Source: Pseudomonadota bacterium
Lineage (GTDB): Bacteria; Myxococcota_A; UBA796; UBA9615
Assembly (NCBI GenBank): GCA_024229515.1
Contig: JAAESI010000105.1
Coordinates: 1-64,000 of the forward strand
Direction of reading: 5' to 3'
Length of the DNA: 64,000 nucleotides
The translations under genes were made by a program, and so were the position numbers. Shown piece by piece: positions 17,818 through 26,709 of the stretch; within the stretch, counting starts at the first letter, position 1; each line of letters opens with the position of its first letter. The notes beneath the pieces were generated by a model that was not told where the DNA came from, made no database searches, and was given only the letters and a program-made list of their open reading frames with translations.

Positions 17818-19197
17818 GTGGTGCGCGCGGGGATCCTCCAACTCGCTGTCCTCCTGCTGGCGTTGACGCCCGCACTCGCGGACGCCCAGGAGGTCGATCC
17901 GGTCACCGGATACCCCGTCACCGAGGTCGTCCTCGTCGACATGCAGGTGATGCCGCAGGTGGCCGGCTACCTGCGAGGAATCCTGGGCGACTGCTTCGCT
18001 GCGACCACGGCGTTCCACCGCGAGTACATCCAGGTCTGGGCCCACTTCATGATCCAGGAGGCGGTCCGTCGGGACCCCAACGCGGTGATCGCCCTGCCCC
18101 AAGGCGATTCGCTCCCCGCCTCTGCCTTCGTCGAAATGGCGCCGGCGCTCTACCCGCCCCCCTCGGAGGTGATCGCGATGTGCAAGGCGACGGGCGACTG
18201 CCTGCTCGCGGAGCGGGTCATGACCCTCGGGTGCGCGGCCGACAGCAGCCTCGCGTGCATCTGGCTGGCGGGCCACTACCAGACCGCCGAGGCGCCTGAG
18301 GGCTACTGGACCTCGGCGTCGCTGCTGCTGTGGGCCTGCAAGGCGGGAGACGCCAAGGCCTGCTCGGTCTTCTCGGGCCACGTGAACCCGTCGATGTCGT
18401 GGAGCGAGGCGCTCGACGCGGTGGCTCAGGCGGGGCCTTTCGCCGAGACCGCCTGCACGACCGACAACGATCCCCTCGCCTGCGCGGCGCTCGGTGCCCA
18501 GGACCCGGAGCGGGCGAGCGTGGGCATGATCCGGGTGCTCCAGGAGCAGTACCTATCGGCGCTCTTCGGCCTCGCGATGACGCACTGCGACGACCAGGGG
18601 CCACTCTGCCAACTGGCCGAGCGGCTGCTGATCCTGGGCGGGTTCGAGAAGGGGAGGGTGCAGCCCTCGTTCGACGTCGTGGCCCCGAGCCCAACCCCCT
18701 CGGACGACGCGGCCGACAAACCGGGCCGTTCCAACCGCGGTACGGCCGTCGCCATCCTCCCCTACGTCGGCCTCGGCGCGATGCGGTCGCTGACCCTGAA
18801 GATCCAGGCCAACGGCCTGCGCGGCGGGGTGATCTTCGAGCTGTCGGTGTTCAACCTCGGCTTCGAGGGCGAGTTCATGACGGACAACCGGCTCCGTCCC
18901 GCGAACCAGACGTACCGGCGGCTGGCGCTGTTCGGGAAGATCGGCGCGGCGATCCCCCTGGGCGGCTACCTGCGGCTGCGGATCGGGGGCGGACCGAACA
19001 CCAGCCAGCTGATCGCTCCGGGCGGTGAGGAGACCGGGAGCTCGGGGCTGCACGAGTACCTGGAGCTGTCGGTGAACCCGTTCGGCTTCCGCCGGCGCGG
19101 GCGCGGGCTCGTGATGGGGCTCCGGTCGAGCAAGAGCAGTGGTGGGTCAAAGAGCGGGACGACATCGAGATCGACCACGTCGGCGGGGCGTACTTGA
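17818..19197 (+). CDS. Exported Cys-rich (Sel1/Hcp-like) protein with beta-barrel-like C-terminus; frame broken near 19128
   Basis: GTG at 17818 (or 17821) followed by a signal peptide ending in ALADAQ. The middle has regularly spaced Cys pairs (CKATGDC, CAADSSLAC, CKAGDAKAC, CTTDNDPLAC) reminiscent of Sel1/Hcp-type repeats. The C-terminal third looks like outer-membrane beta strands. In this frame the end becomes Ser/Thr-rich nonsense and stops at 19197. Shifting by one base at about 19126-19128 instead gives EQEQWWVKERDDIEIDH and GGAYLMLGGYFGAN, ending at 19226 with a TGATG overlap to the next gene. So the natural product almost certainly ends at 19226, and a one-base loss, sequencing error or -1 frameshift is present. 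Confidence 0.75.
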   Translation: MVRAGILQLAVLLLALTPALADAQEVDPVTGYPVTEVVLVDMQVMPQVAGYLRGILGDCFAATTAFHREYIQVWAHFMIQEAVRRDPNAVIALPQGDSLPASAFVEMAPALYPPPSEVIAMCKATGDCLLAERVMTLGCAADSSLACIWLAGHYQTAEAPEGYWTSASLLLWACKAGDAKACSVFSGHVNPSMSWSEALDAVAQAGPFAETACTTDNDPLACAALGAQDPERASVGMIRVLQEQYLSALFGLAMTHCDDQGPLCQLAERLLILGGFEKGRVQPSFDVVAPSPTPSDDAADKPGRSNRGTAVAILPYVGLGAMRSLTLKIQANGLRGGVIFELSVFNLGFEGEFMTDNRLRPANQTYRRLALFGKIGAAIPLGGYLRLRIGGGPNTSQLIAPGGEETGSSGLHEYLELSVNPFGFRRRGRGLVMGLRSSKSSGGSKSGTTSRSTTSAGRT

Positions 19198-19225
19198 TGC
19201 TCGGCGGCTACTTCGGGGCCAACTG

Positions 19226-19765
19226 ATGCGGACCCGTCTCACGATCCTGGCGCTCCTGGCCGCCCTCCTGCTCCCGGCGTCGGCCTCCGCCCTCGACCTG
19301 TCGATCCGCACGCACCTGGGGCCCGACCTGGGCTACCGCTACTCGTCGGTGGCGGGCCACGGGATGGCCTTCGGCATCGGGGGCGACGTGCTCCTGGGGC
19401 CGGTGGGGATCGGCGTGCGGTCCGAGTGGACCGTCGACAAGGTCTTCAAGGAGAAGGAAGAGCGCACCCTCGCCCGCACCGCGAACTGGGTGCACGTCGG
19501 CGCAGCCCTGGGGTTCGGCGTGCTCGAGCTGCACCTCGGCGCGGGGCCCGGCATCGGCTGGGTGCGGGTGCCGACCACGACCGAGCGGCTGCCGTCGTGG
19601 GGCATGCACGAGTTTGCCGCCGCCTACCTGTCGACGAGCGAGTTCCTCCGCCTGGGCATCCGCATGGAGTTCCACCAGCTGTGGCAACCGCAGTACAGCG
19701 ATGACATGGACGTCGGCGTGGGCATCCAACTGGCGTTCATGTTCCGCATCGGCGGCGACGACTAG
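19226..19765 (+). CDS. Predicted outer-membrane beta-barrel protein, 179 aa
   Basis: Signal peptide MRTRLTILALLAALLLPASASA, then alternating hydrophobic/polar strands with Gly and aromatic residues (GIGVRSEWTVD, LGFGVLELHLGAGPGIGW) and a C-terminal strand IQLAFMFRIGG, the pattern of small outer-membrane barrels. The ATG overlaps the stop (TGATG) of the frame-corrected upstream gene, suggesting the two are made together. The 3' end overlaps the convergent methyltransferase gene by 4 bp. Confidence 0.82.
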   Translation: MRTRLTILALLAALLLPASASALDLSIRTHLGPDLGYRYSSVAGHGMAFGIGGDVLLGPVGIGVRSEWTVDKVFKEKEERTLARTANWVHVGAALGFGVLELHLGAGPGIGWVRVPTTTERLPSWGMHEFAAAYLSTSEFLRLGIRMEFHQLWQPQYSDDMDVGVGIQLAFMFRIGGDD

Positions 19766-20388
19766 GCGGGCTTGTCCCCGCTGGCGAGCCAGATGGTGCC
19801 GCCGTGCTCCTTCCGGCTGGGCAGGTCGACCCGCTCGTAGCCTTCCGCCACCGCCTCCAGCACCTCCCACGCCGGCCGCCGGATGTCCGCGCGAGCCGAC
19901 AGGTTCACCATCCGGCCCTGGAACCCGAGCTTGGCCTTGAAGCAGTCGACCATCACGCAGCGGCCTCCGGGCGCCAGCAGCGACCACAGGTGGGCGAAGA
20001 CGTCGCGCCAGTCGGGGAACACCGTCATCCCCAGGAAGATGAGCAGGCGGTCGACCTGCACCGGCTCACCGACGGCCGCGCTCAGGTCGGCCAGGCTGAG
20101 GGTGCGAGCATCCCCGGACATCGTCGTCACCTGCGACCAGTCGTTGGACCAGGCGCGCGCCGACGCCTTCTTGAGCATGCCCGCGCTGAGGTCGACGCCG
20201 ATCAGCCGCCCGGTGGGGCCGATGGCGGGGACCACCCAATCGAAGCTCTGGCCCGTGCCGCAGGGGAGGTCCAGCACGGTCATGCTGGGCTCCAGCTTCA
20301 GCGCCTCGGCGGCCGCTTCCCGCTGGGGCAGGTAGAGTTCCTCGAGGGCGCGGTCGTAGTACAGCGAGAAGAAGTCGTAGTAGCCCAC
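19762..20388 (-). CDS. Class I SAM-dependent methyltransferase
   Basis: 208 aa from GTG at 20388. Motif I is VLDLPCGTGQSFDW, followed by IGVDLSAGMLKKA (motif II) and LLAPGGRCVMVD (post-motif strand). The family includes quinone, lipid and small-molecule methyltransferases; nothing here fixes the substrate. TAGGAT ends 6 nt before the start codon, fitting a leaderless promoter; it shares a 36-nt intergenic region with the divergent crotonase gene. Confidence 0.88.
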   Translation of the reverse strand: MGYYDFFSLYYDRALEELYLPQREAAAEALKLEPSMTVLDLPCGTGQSFDWVVPAIGPTGRLIGVDLSAGMLKKASARAWSNDWSQVTTMSGDARTLSLADLSAAVGEPVQVDRLLIFLGMTVFPDWRDVFAHLWSLLAPGGRCVMVDCFKAKLGFQGRMVNLSARADIRRPAWEVLEAVAEGYERVDLPSRKEHGGTIWLASGDKPA

Positions 20389-20394
20389 GGGCGG

Positions 20395-20416
20395 ATCCTA
20401 CCGGCCGTGGCAGGTT
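20395..20416. promoter_or_regulatory. Divergent -10 elements between methyltransferase and crotonase genes
   Basis: Leftward TAGGAT (complement of 20395-20400) ends 6 nt from the GTG at 20388. Rightward CAGGTT (20411-20416) ends 8 nt from the ATG at 20425 and is a weaker match. No Shine-Dalgarno sequence fits before either start, so both messages may be leaderless. Confidence 0.4.
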
Positions 20417-20424
20417 GCGCGGCC

Positions 20425-21234
20425 ATGAGCGACCTCACCTCTCTTTCCGTCGAGATCTCAGACCACGTCGCCACCGTCGTCATGCTCGAACGGGCGATGG
20501 GGCCCGAGTTCTGGAACGAGCTCCCCGGCGTGTTCGATGAGCTCGATCGCAACGCCGACGTACGGGCGGTCATCGTGCACGGCGCCGGCGACCACTTCAC
20601 CTACGGGCTCGACCTGGTGCGGATGATGAACGTGCTGGGGCCGCTGATCATGCAGACGCAGTTGGCCGCGGGGCGGACCGAGCTGCGCGACCTCGTCTTC
20701 AGCATGCAGGCGGGCTTCAACGCGGTCGCCGCGTGCCGCAAGCCGGTCATCGCCGCCCTCCACGGCTACTGCATCGGAGGCGGGCTCGACTTCGCCTCCG
20801 CGTGCGACGTCCGCCTCGCTTCGGCCGACGCCAAGATCTCCCTGCGCGAGACCCGCATCGCCATGGTCGCGGACCTGGGAAGCCTGCAGCGGCTCCCCGG
20901 CATCATCGGCCAGGGATGGACCCGCCGGATGGCGTTCACCGCCGAGGACCTGCTCGCGGACAAGGCGCTCTCCATCGGCCTCGTCGAGGAGGTCTTCCCC
21001 GACCGGGACGCGCTCCTCGCCGGCGCTCGAGCGATGGCCGAGCTCATCGTCAGCAACCCGCCGCTGGCGGTGCAGGGGGCCAAGCAGGTCATCAACCAGA
21101 TGAACGCGCGGACCATCTCCGAGGGGCTCGACTACGTCGCCACGTGGAACGACGCGTTCCTGCAGTCCGAGGATCTGGGCGAGGCGATGGCCGCGTTTCT
21201 GGAGAAGCGCACGCCGGTCTTCAAGGGGCAGTAG
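20425..21234 (+). CDS. Crotonase family; dienoyl-CoA isomerase-like (ECH1 type)
   Basis: 269 aa from the ATG at 20425. The oxyanion-hole regions are AGDHFTYGLDL and HGYCIGGGLDFASACDVRLAS. Residues matching the ECH1 catalytic acids are visible: Asp in GGGLDF, Glu in LRETRIAM and Asp in VADLGSLQRLP. The VADLGSLQRLP stretch is typical of delta(3,5)-delta(2,4)-dienoyl-CoA isomerase and less so of plain enoyl-CoA hydratase, so a role in beta-oxidation of unsaturated fatty acids is likely. It stands alone, divergent from a methyltransferase and convergent with rmlD. Confidence 0.88.
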   Translation: MSDLTSLSVEISDHVATVVMLERAMGPEFWNELPGVFDELDRNADVRAVIVHGAGDHFTYGLDLVRMMNVLGPLIMQTQLAAGRTELRDLVFSMQAGFNAVAACRKPVIAALHGYCIGGGLDFASACDVRLASADAKISLRETRIAMVADLGSLQRLPGIIGQGWTRRMAFTAEDLLADKALSIGLVEEVFPDRDALLAGARAMAELIVSNPPLAVQGAKQVINQMNARTISEGLDYVATWNDAFLQSEDLGEAMAAFLEKRTPVFKGQ

Positions 21235-21251
21235 CTCCGCCGCGCCTGGTA

Positions 21252-22121
21252 CTACCCCGCGACGCGGTAGGCGACGAGCTCCCGCCAGTTCGGCACCGGA
21301 GGCAGCCCGCGGGCGAAGCTCCAGCCCATGGTCGCGTCGCCGTCGAGCCGACTGTCCAACGGCCGGGCCGCCCGCATGACGCCGTCATCGCCCTGGTCGA
21401 CGACCGCCAGGTCGGTGTGGCCGGCTGCGTCGAGGATGGCTCGGGCCCACTCCGCCCGCGAGGCCCACGGGCCCCCTGCGGGGTGGAGGATCGGCGGTAC
21501 GGCGACACCGACGGCGAGGAGCTCGGCGACGCCCAGCAGCCAGGCCACCAGCGTCGGCGCGAAGGTGGGGCGGCTGGTCTGGCGGCTGTGCACGCGAACC
21601 GGCGCCCCCGAGCCGTCGACCTGATCCAGCACGTAGCCGGCAAACGCCGAGCTGGTCGGCCCGAACAGCCAGGAGATGCGAGCCACGGAGGCGCGCGCGC
21701 CGGAGCTCAGCACCGCCTCCTCCCCCGCGACCTTGGTGACGCCGTAGTGCTGCACCGGACCGGTGGCGTCGCCCTCGACGAAGGGCCCCGGCCGGCCGCC
21801 GAAGGCGTAGTCCGTGGAGATGTGCAGCAGCGGAACGGCCAGCGCGGCGCAGGCGGCGGCGATCCGTCCGGGGGCCGTCGCGTTCACCGCTTCGGCTCCC
21901 CCGCGGTCGGTCTCACACGCATCCACCAGGGCGTGGGCGGCGCAGTTCAGGACGACGTCGGGGCGCCGGGCTTCGAGGGCCGCCTTCCAGCCGTCGGCGG
22001 ACACGGTCGCGAAGTCGAGTTCGGCGCGCCCGGGAGCCTCGACGGTCCAGCCCGGGGCGGCGGAGAGCACGGCCCGACCCAGCCGGCCGGTTCCGCCGAG
22101 GAGCAGCAGACGGCGGGCCAT
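21252..22121 (-). CDS. rmlD: dTDP-4-dehydrorhamnose reductase (RmlD-like)
   Basis: 289 aa from the ATG at 22121, which shares its A with the upstream TGA. The NADPH site is LLLLGGTGRLGRAV, the active-site YxxxK is in YGVTKVAGEE, and STDYAFGG and ISWLFGP match RmlD. The enzyme makes dTDP-L-rhamnose, a donor for the rhamnosyltransferase-like GT2 enzymes at the left of the window. It is the last gene of a five-gene leftward operon starting at 26704. Confidence 0.88.
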   Translation of the reverse strand: MARRLLLLGGTGRLGRAVLSAAPGWTVEAPGRAELDFATVSADGWKAALEARRPDVVLNCAAHALVDACETDRGGAEAVNATAPGRIAAACAALAVPLLHISTDYAFGGRPGPFVEGDATGPVQHYGVTKVAGEEAVLSSGARASVARISWLFGPTSSAFAGYVLDQVDGSGAPVRVHSRQTSRPTFAPTLVAWLLGVAELLAVGVAVPPILHPAGGPWASRAEWARAILDAAGHTDLAVVDQGDDGVMRAARPLDSRLDGDATMGWSFARGLPPVPNWRELVAYRVAG

Positions 22122-23074
22122 CAGTTCGTCCAGAAGTCCGGGTTGGCGTCGTGCCACGCGGCGGTGGCGGCCAACCCGGCGGCGAGGTCGACGGACGGCG
22201 ACCACCTCAGCAGTTCCCGGGTCCGTTCCGAGGCCAGCCGGTAGCGGCGGTCGTGACCTCGACGGTCGGCCACATGAGCGAGCCATGCCTCCTTACCCAT
22301 AGGTGGGTAACCGAGGGCGGCGCGCCATCGATCCAGGAGGTCGAGGTTCGGAGTCGGGGCGTCGCCGCCGAGGTGGAAGATGCCCCCGGAGGCGCCCCGT
22401 CGAGCGGCGGCGAGGATGCCGGAGGCGTGGTCGTCCACGAAGATCCACTCCCGCTCCTGCAGTCCATCGCCGTAGACGCCCATCGTGGCGCCGTCGGCCC
22501 AGCGCTGAGCGGCCAGCGGCAGGAGCTTCTCGGGGTACTGGCCGGGTCCGTAGGTGTTGGCTCCGCGGGTCACGACCGCGTCGAGGCCGTCCGAGCGGAC
22601 CAGGGACAGCGCCATCGCGTCACCGGCCGCCTTGGCCGCCGAGTAGGGGTTGGTGGGGGTGGTGGGGTCACCTTCGACCGAGGGCGGGAGGCCGTCGCGA
22701 TCGCCGTACACCTCGTCAGTGGAGACCTGCACCATGCGCACCCCGGCCTCGGCGCAGGCGCGGGCGACGACCCAGGGGCCCAGGGTGTTGGCGCGGACGA
22801 ACGGGGAGGCGTCCTCCAACGACCGGTCGACGTGCGACTCGGCGGCGAGGTTGAGCACCACCGACGGGGCGAAGCGCTCGAAGACCGCGGCGACGTCCGC
22901 CGGTTCGGCCACGTCGCCGACGACCACCTCGACCCCCTCGATGGAGCGTAGATCCGCCTCGTGGGCGGCGTACGTGAGGGAGTCGAGGACGACGACGTCG
23001 AGCCCTTCGGCCCGGAGCGCGCGAACGGTCGCGCGTCCGATGAAGCCCGCGCCGCCGGTCACCAGGTACGTCAC
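22121..23074 (-). CDS. rmlB: dTDP-glucose 4,6-dehydratase (RmlB-like)
   Basis: 317 aa from a GTG at 23074 (GTGA overlap with the upstream stop). Extended SDR signatures: YLVTGGAGFIGRAT, NLAAESHVDRSLED, VSTDEVYGDRDG, NPYSAAKAAGD (catalytic Tyr and Lys) and RGANTYGPGQYPEKL, all characteristic of RmlB. It converts dTDP-glucose to dTDP-4-keto-6-deoxyglucose. It is directly coupled to rmlD. Confidence 0.9.
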   Translation of the reverse strand: MTYLVTGGAGFIGRATVRALRAEGLDVVVLDSLTYAAHEADLRSIEGVEVVVGDVAEPADVAAVFERFAPSVVLNLAAESHVDRSLEDASPFVRANTLGPWVVARACAEAGVRMVQVSTDEVYGDRDGLPPSVEGDPTTPTNPYSAAKAAGDAMALSLVRSDGLDAVVTRGANTYGPGQYPEKLLPLAAQRWADGATMGVYGDGLQEREWIFVDDHASGILAAARRGASGGIFHLGGDAPTPNLDLLDRWRAALGYPPMGKEAWLAHVADRRGHDRRYRLASERTRELLRWSPSVDLAAGLAATAAWHDANPDFWTN

Positions 23075-24243
23075 GTCCCCAATGTATCCACTCGAACCAG
23101 CCAGCACTTCAGGTACCGCGCCTCGGGCACCGCCAGGGGCACCGGGTGGCAGGGCGACTGGCCCCCCTTCATCACCACGGTCAGCCGCCGCTTGGCCCAC
23201 TTGCCGGCCTCCTTGACCACGTCGGCGAAGCGGTCCTCCCACAGGTGGTGGGAGCAGGACGCGAGCACGGCGTGCCCACCGGGGCGGACCTTGCGGAGGG
23301 CGTGGGCGAACAGCGTGCGGTACGCCTTCATGCCCTGCGAGGACTGCTTGCGCGAGCGGATGAACGAGGGCGGATCGCAGACCACGCCATCGAACGAGGC
23401 ATCGGGCACGGTGCGGAGGAACTCGTCGACGGACGCCTCGGTGCCGGTGACGCGATCGCTCCAGCCGTTGCGCTCGGCGTTGGCGCGGACCTGGGCGATG
23501 GCGCCCGCGGACCGGTCGACGCAGACCACCTCGCCGGCTCCGGCCGCCGCCATGTGCAGGCCCCACTGGCCGACGTAGCTGTACAGGTCGAGGGTTCGGG
23601 GCCCCGCCAGGGCGCGGACCATGCGGCGTCGGTTCTCCCACATGTCGAGGAACAGGCCGGTCTTCTGGCCGCCCATCACTTCGAAGCCGACCTGCACGCC
23701 GTCGTCGTCGATGGCCGCGACGGCGGCGGGCTCACCCCACCCGACGTCCACCGTCTCGGGGAGCCCTTCGAGCTGTCGGCCGCGACCGTCGCACTTCCAG
23801 AGCCCGTGGGCGATGCCCAGATCGTCCCGCACGGCGGCTTCGATCCAGGGGCGCAACCGCTCCATGCCGGCGGTGTTGGCGGCGAGCACGGCGAGGTCGT
23901 CGAACCGGTCGATGACGAGGCCCGGGAGCCCATCGGCCTCCCCGTGCACGGCCCGCCAGGAGGTGCGGTCGATCCAGCTGCGTCGTCCGAACGAGCGCGC
24001 CACGGCGCCCCGCACGAAGGCCTCGTCGACGGGCTGGTCCTCGTCGCGGGTCAGCAGGCGGGCGCTGATGAGCGTGTTGGGGTGCCCGTACCCGCGACCG
24101 ACGAAGCTGCAGTCGTGGGCGCGGACGGTGACCTCGGCCCCCGGCTCGATCGACGGGACCTCGACCAGCTGGTTGCTGAACACCCAGGGGTGCCCGTGAA
24201 GCACCCGGTGCTTGCGGCCGGGGCGAAGGCGGAGTTCGGTCAA
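23071..24243 (-). CDS. RlmI/RlmK-type rRNA (cytosine-C5) methyltransferase
   Basis: 390 aa with a TTG start at 24243 overlapping the upstream stop as TTGA. The N-terminal PUA-like domain includes HPWVFSNQL, then the EADGLPGLVIDRF block. The Rossmann methyltransferase has TLDLYSYVGQWGLHMAA (motif I), VCVDRSAGAI, VVCDPPSF (motif IV) and ASCSHHL with the catalytic Cys. The family methylates 23S rRNA cytosine. Its place between an ABC permease and rmlB is unusual and seems to be a translational-coupling accident or a fused operon. Confidence 0.9.
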   Translation of the reverse strand: MTELRLRPGRKHRVLHGHPWVFSNQLVEVPSIEPGAEVTVRAHDCSFVGRGYGHPNTLISARLLTRDEDQPVDEAFVRGAVARSFGRRSWIDRTSWRAVHGEADGLPGLVIDRFDDLAVLAANTAGMERLRPWIEAAVRDDLGIAHGLWKCDGRGRQLEGLPETVDVGWGEPAAVAAIDDDGVQVGFEVMGGQKTGLFLDMWENRRRMVRALAGPRTLDLYSYVGQWGLHMAAAGAGEVVCVDRSAGAIAQVRANAERNGWSDRVTGTEASVDEFLRTVPDASFDGVVCDPPSFIRSRKQSSQGMKAYRTLFAHALRKVRPGGHAVLASCSHHLWEDRFADVVKEAGKWAKRRLTVVMKGGQSPCHPVPLAVPEARYLKCWLVRVDTLGT

Positions 24244-25520
24244 ACCTTGTCCACTTCAGGGGTCCCGAGGAGGCCCCAGGGGCGGAAGGTCAGCACGACG
24301 ACCAGAATGAGGAACGCGATCACGTCCTTGTAGTCGAAGAACTCGGCCTGCGGCCAGGTGTCGGGGCTGCCCGTCAGCCGGCCGATGGCGAGCCAGCAGT
24401 ACTCCATCGTCGCCACCACGATCGTCTCGCTCAGTCCGAGCACGAACCCGCCGAGCATGGCGCCGCGGATGTTGCCGATACCGCCGAGCACGGCCGCGAT
24501 GAACGCCTTGAGGCCGATGATGAAGCCGTCGATGAACTTCACGCCGCCGTACTTGAGCCCGTGGAGGATGCCGGCGGCGGCGGCCAGGGCCGAGCCGATC
24601 ACGAACGTCATCGTGATGACCCGGTTCACCGGGATGCCGAGCATCATCGCGGCCTCGGGGTCCTGCGAGATCGCCCGCATCCCCTTGCCCAGGTTGGTGC
24701 GGTTGACGAGCTGATCCAGCAGGACCATCAGGAGCACCGCCGAGGCGATGGTGAAGACCTCGATGTACAGCACCTCGATGGTCGCGCCGCCGGCGCCCAC
24801 GGGCATGGTGAACGACGTCGCCGGGAGCCCGGTGAAGCTGTCCATCTGGGGGAAGGTCTGCGTGTCGGAGCCGACCGCGATGCGCACCAGATTCTGCAGC
24901 AGGATGCTCATGCCGATGGCGCTGAGCAGCGCGTTGATGCGCGGGGTCTTGCGGGGCGGACTGGGGTTGCGCTCGTCCAGCGCGAAGGCGGCCCAGGCAA
25001 AGGCGATGAGGATGACGGCCCCGCCGACCCGGCCCAGGGACATCTGCCCCTCCATGCCGGCTCGCAGCACCATCGTGAGGCCGACGAACGACACGGCGGC
25101 GGCGCCGACTGCGCCCCAGGTGGGGTTCCGGCGCAGCGGTTTGTAGGCGATGGAGTCCAGGGAAACGCCGACGGCGGCGCAGCCGATCATGGAGATCACG
25201 GTCGCCACGGGGAGCACGATCCAGATGTTCGTGATGTCCCAGCCGAACAGCACCTGCACGGCGATCAGCCCCAGGAAGGAGCCGAGCATGAAGACCTCGC
25301 CGTGGGCGAAGTTGATGAGCTCGACGATGCCGTAGACCATCGTGTAGCCCAGGGCGATCAGGGCGAACAGTCCGCCGAGGGTGAGTCCGTTGACGAGGTG
25401 CTGGGCGAACGCCTCAGGCTTGTTCAAGAGCATCGCGATCGCCGCCACGGCCAGAGCCACGGCGATCGGGATCAGCCCGATTCCAAGTGCGAGTTGAACC
25501 TTCTCGGCGGTGGTCTTCAC
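24240..25520 (-). CDS. Branched-chain amino-acid ABC transporter permease, LivH type
   Basis: 426 aa with a GTG start at 25520. LivH blocks are clear: LVNGLTLGGLFALIALGYTMVYG, INFAHGEVFMLG, AISQDPEAAMMLGI and FIAAVLGGIGNIRGAMLGG. The protein is longer than the usual 290-310 aa because of an extra segment with about two membrane helices at residues 145-195. It works with the binding protein encoded just upstream. The partner permease LivM and ATPases LivG/LivF are not in the window. Confidence 0.92.
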   Translation of the reverse strand: MKTTAEKVQLALGIGLIPIAVALAVAAIAMLLNKPEAFAQHLVNGLTLGGLFALIALGYTMVYGIVELINFAHGEVFMLGSFLGLIAVQVLFGWDITNIWIVLPVATVISMIGCAAVGVSLDSIAYKPLRRNPTWGAVGAAAVSFVGLTMVLRAGMEGQMSLGRVGGAVILIAFAWAAFALDERNPSPPRKTPRINALLSAIGMSILLQNLVRIAVGSDTQTFPQMDSFTGLPATSFTMPVGAGGATIEVLYIEVFTIASAVLLMVLLDQLVNRTNLGKGMRAISQDPEAAMMLGIPVNRVITMTFVIGSALAAAAGILHGLKYGGVKFIDGFIIGLKAFIAAVLGGIGNIRGAMLGGFVLGLSETIVVATMEYCWLAIGRLTGSPDTWPQAEFFDYKDVIAFLILVVVLTFRPWGLLGTPEVDKV

Positions 25521-26704
25521 TCGCCCTGGGAGAAGGTGGCGATGTACTCGAACTTGCCGTCAGTGGCCTTGTAGAAGCTGTAGCGCTGGTTGAGCGTGTC
25601 GCCCTTGTCGTCGAACTTCGTCTGGCCGAGGGCGCCGCTGTGGTCGATGGCGCGGGCCCCCTGGACGACCGCGGCGCGCATCCCCTTGGAGTCGGCTCCG
25701 GCATCCACCGCACCCATGGCGGAGGTCAGCAGGATGTTGGCCGCGTCGTAGGCGTAGGGGCCGTAGTTCTGCACCGGACGGCCGTACTTGGACTGGAAGC
25801 CGGCGAGGAACGCCTGGGCGGGCTCCAGCTTGTCGATCGGCGTGCCCGGGAAGCTCAGGATGGAGCCTTCAGTCGCCGATCCGCCGACGTCGAAGAAGTC
25901 CTGGCCGTACGAGCCGTCGTCGCTGATGAAGACCGACTCCATGCCCAACTCGCGCATCTGCTTCACGAGGAAGCCGGCCTCGTCGTACAGGCCGCCGAAG
26001 TAGATGGCCTCCGGCTTGTCCTCGCGGATCTTGGTCAGCAGCGCCTTGAAGTCTTTGTCGCCCACCTGGATGCCGTCGAAGGAGAGGATCTCCAGCCCGA
26101 TGGTGCCGCCGTGGTCGCGGAACACCTCGGCGAGGCCCTGGCCGTACTGGGTGCGGTCGTGGATGACCGCGAGCTTCGCCAGCGACAGGTGGTTCTTGAC
26201 GAAGTCGGCCGTCAGCTCGCCCTGCACGCCGTCATGCGGGGTGACGCGGGCGATCTCGGGGTAGCCCTTCAGCGTGATGTCGACGTTCGTCGTCGCGGGG
26301 CTGATCGCCATGGTTCCGGCCGAGTGATAGACCTCGGAGGCGGGGAGGAAGCAGCCCGAGTTGTAGTGCGCGACCACGCCGAAGGTGGTGGGGTCGCCGG
26401 AGACGGCGTACGCCGCGCTCATCGCCTGCTTGGGGTCGGAGGCGTCGTCCTCGACCTTCACCTTGAGGGTCCAGCCCTTCTCGGCGAACTTCGGCGCCCA
26501 CTCCTCGACCGCCATCTTCACCGCGTCCGAGGCCTCGTTGCCGACGGCCGCATTCGGGCCGCTGATCGGCAAGACCGCCGCCAGGGTCAGCGTCCCGCCC
26601 TTGGGCCCTTCGTCGCCGCCACCGCCGCCGGTGTCGTCACCTCCGCCACAGGCAAACAGGAAACTGAGGGAAAACAGGGCAACAAGAAGACGGGTCATAC
26701 GCAT
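25517..26704 (-). CDS. Branched-chain amino-acid ABC transporter substrate-binding lipoprotein (LivJ-like)
   Basis: 395 aa from the ATG at 26704, with a GGAGG ribosome-binding site 6 nt upstream. The lipoprotein signal ends FLFACGGG, followed by a Gly/Asp linker and a periplasmic type I fold: TLAAVLPISGPNAAVG, AVIHDRTQYGQGLAEVFRDHG and AYDAANILL. It binds leucine-type amino acids, amides or similar ligands and delivers them to the permease. It is the first gene of the hybrid operon with permease, rlmI-like, rmlB and rmlD. Confidence 0.93.
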   Translation of the reverse strand: MRMTRLLVALFSLSFLFACGGGDDTGGGGGDEGPKGGTLTLAAVLPISGPNAAVGNEASDAVKMAVEEWAPKFAEKGWTLKVKVEDDASDPKQAMSAAYAVSGDPTTFGVVAHYNSGCFLPASEVYHSAGTMAISPATTNVDITLKGYPEIARVTPHDGVQGELTADFVKNHLSLAKLAVIHDRTQYGQGLAEVFRDHGGTIGLEILSFDGIQVGDKDFKALLTKIREDKPEAIYFGGLYDEAGFLVKQMRELGMESVFISDDGSYGQDFFDVGGSATEGSILSFPGTPIDKLEPAQAFLAGFQSKYGRPVQNYGPYAYDAANILLTSAMGAVDAGADSKGMRAAVVQGARAIDHSGALGQTKFDDKGDTLNQRYSFYKATDGKFEYIATFSQGE

Positions 26705-26709
26705 GGGCT

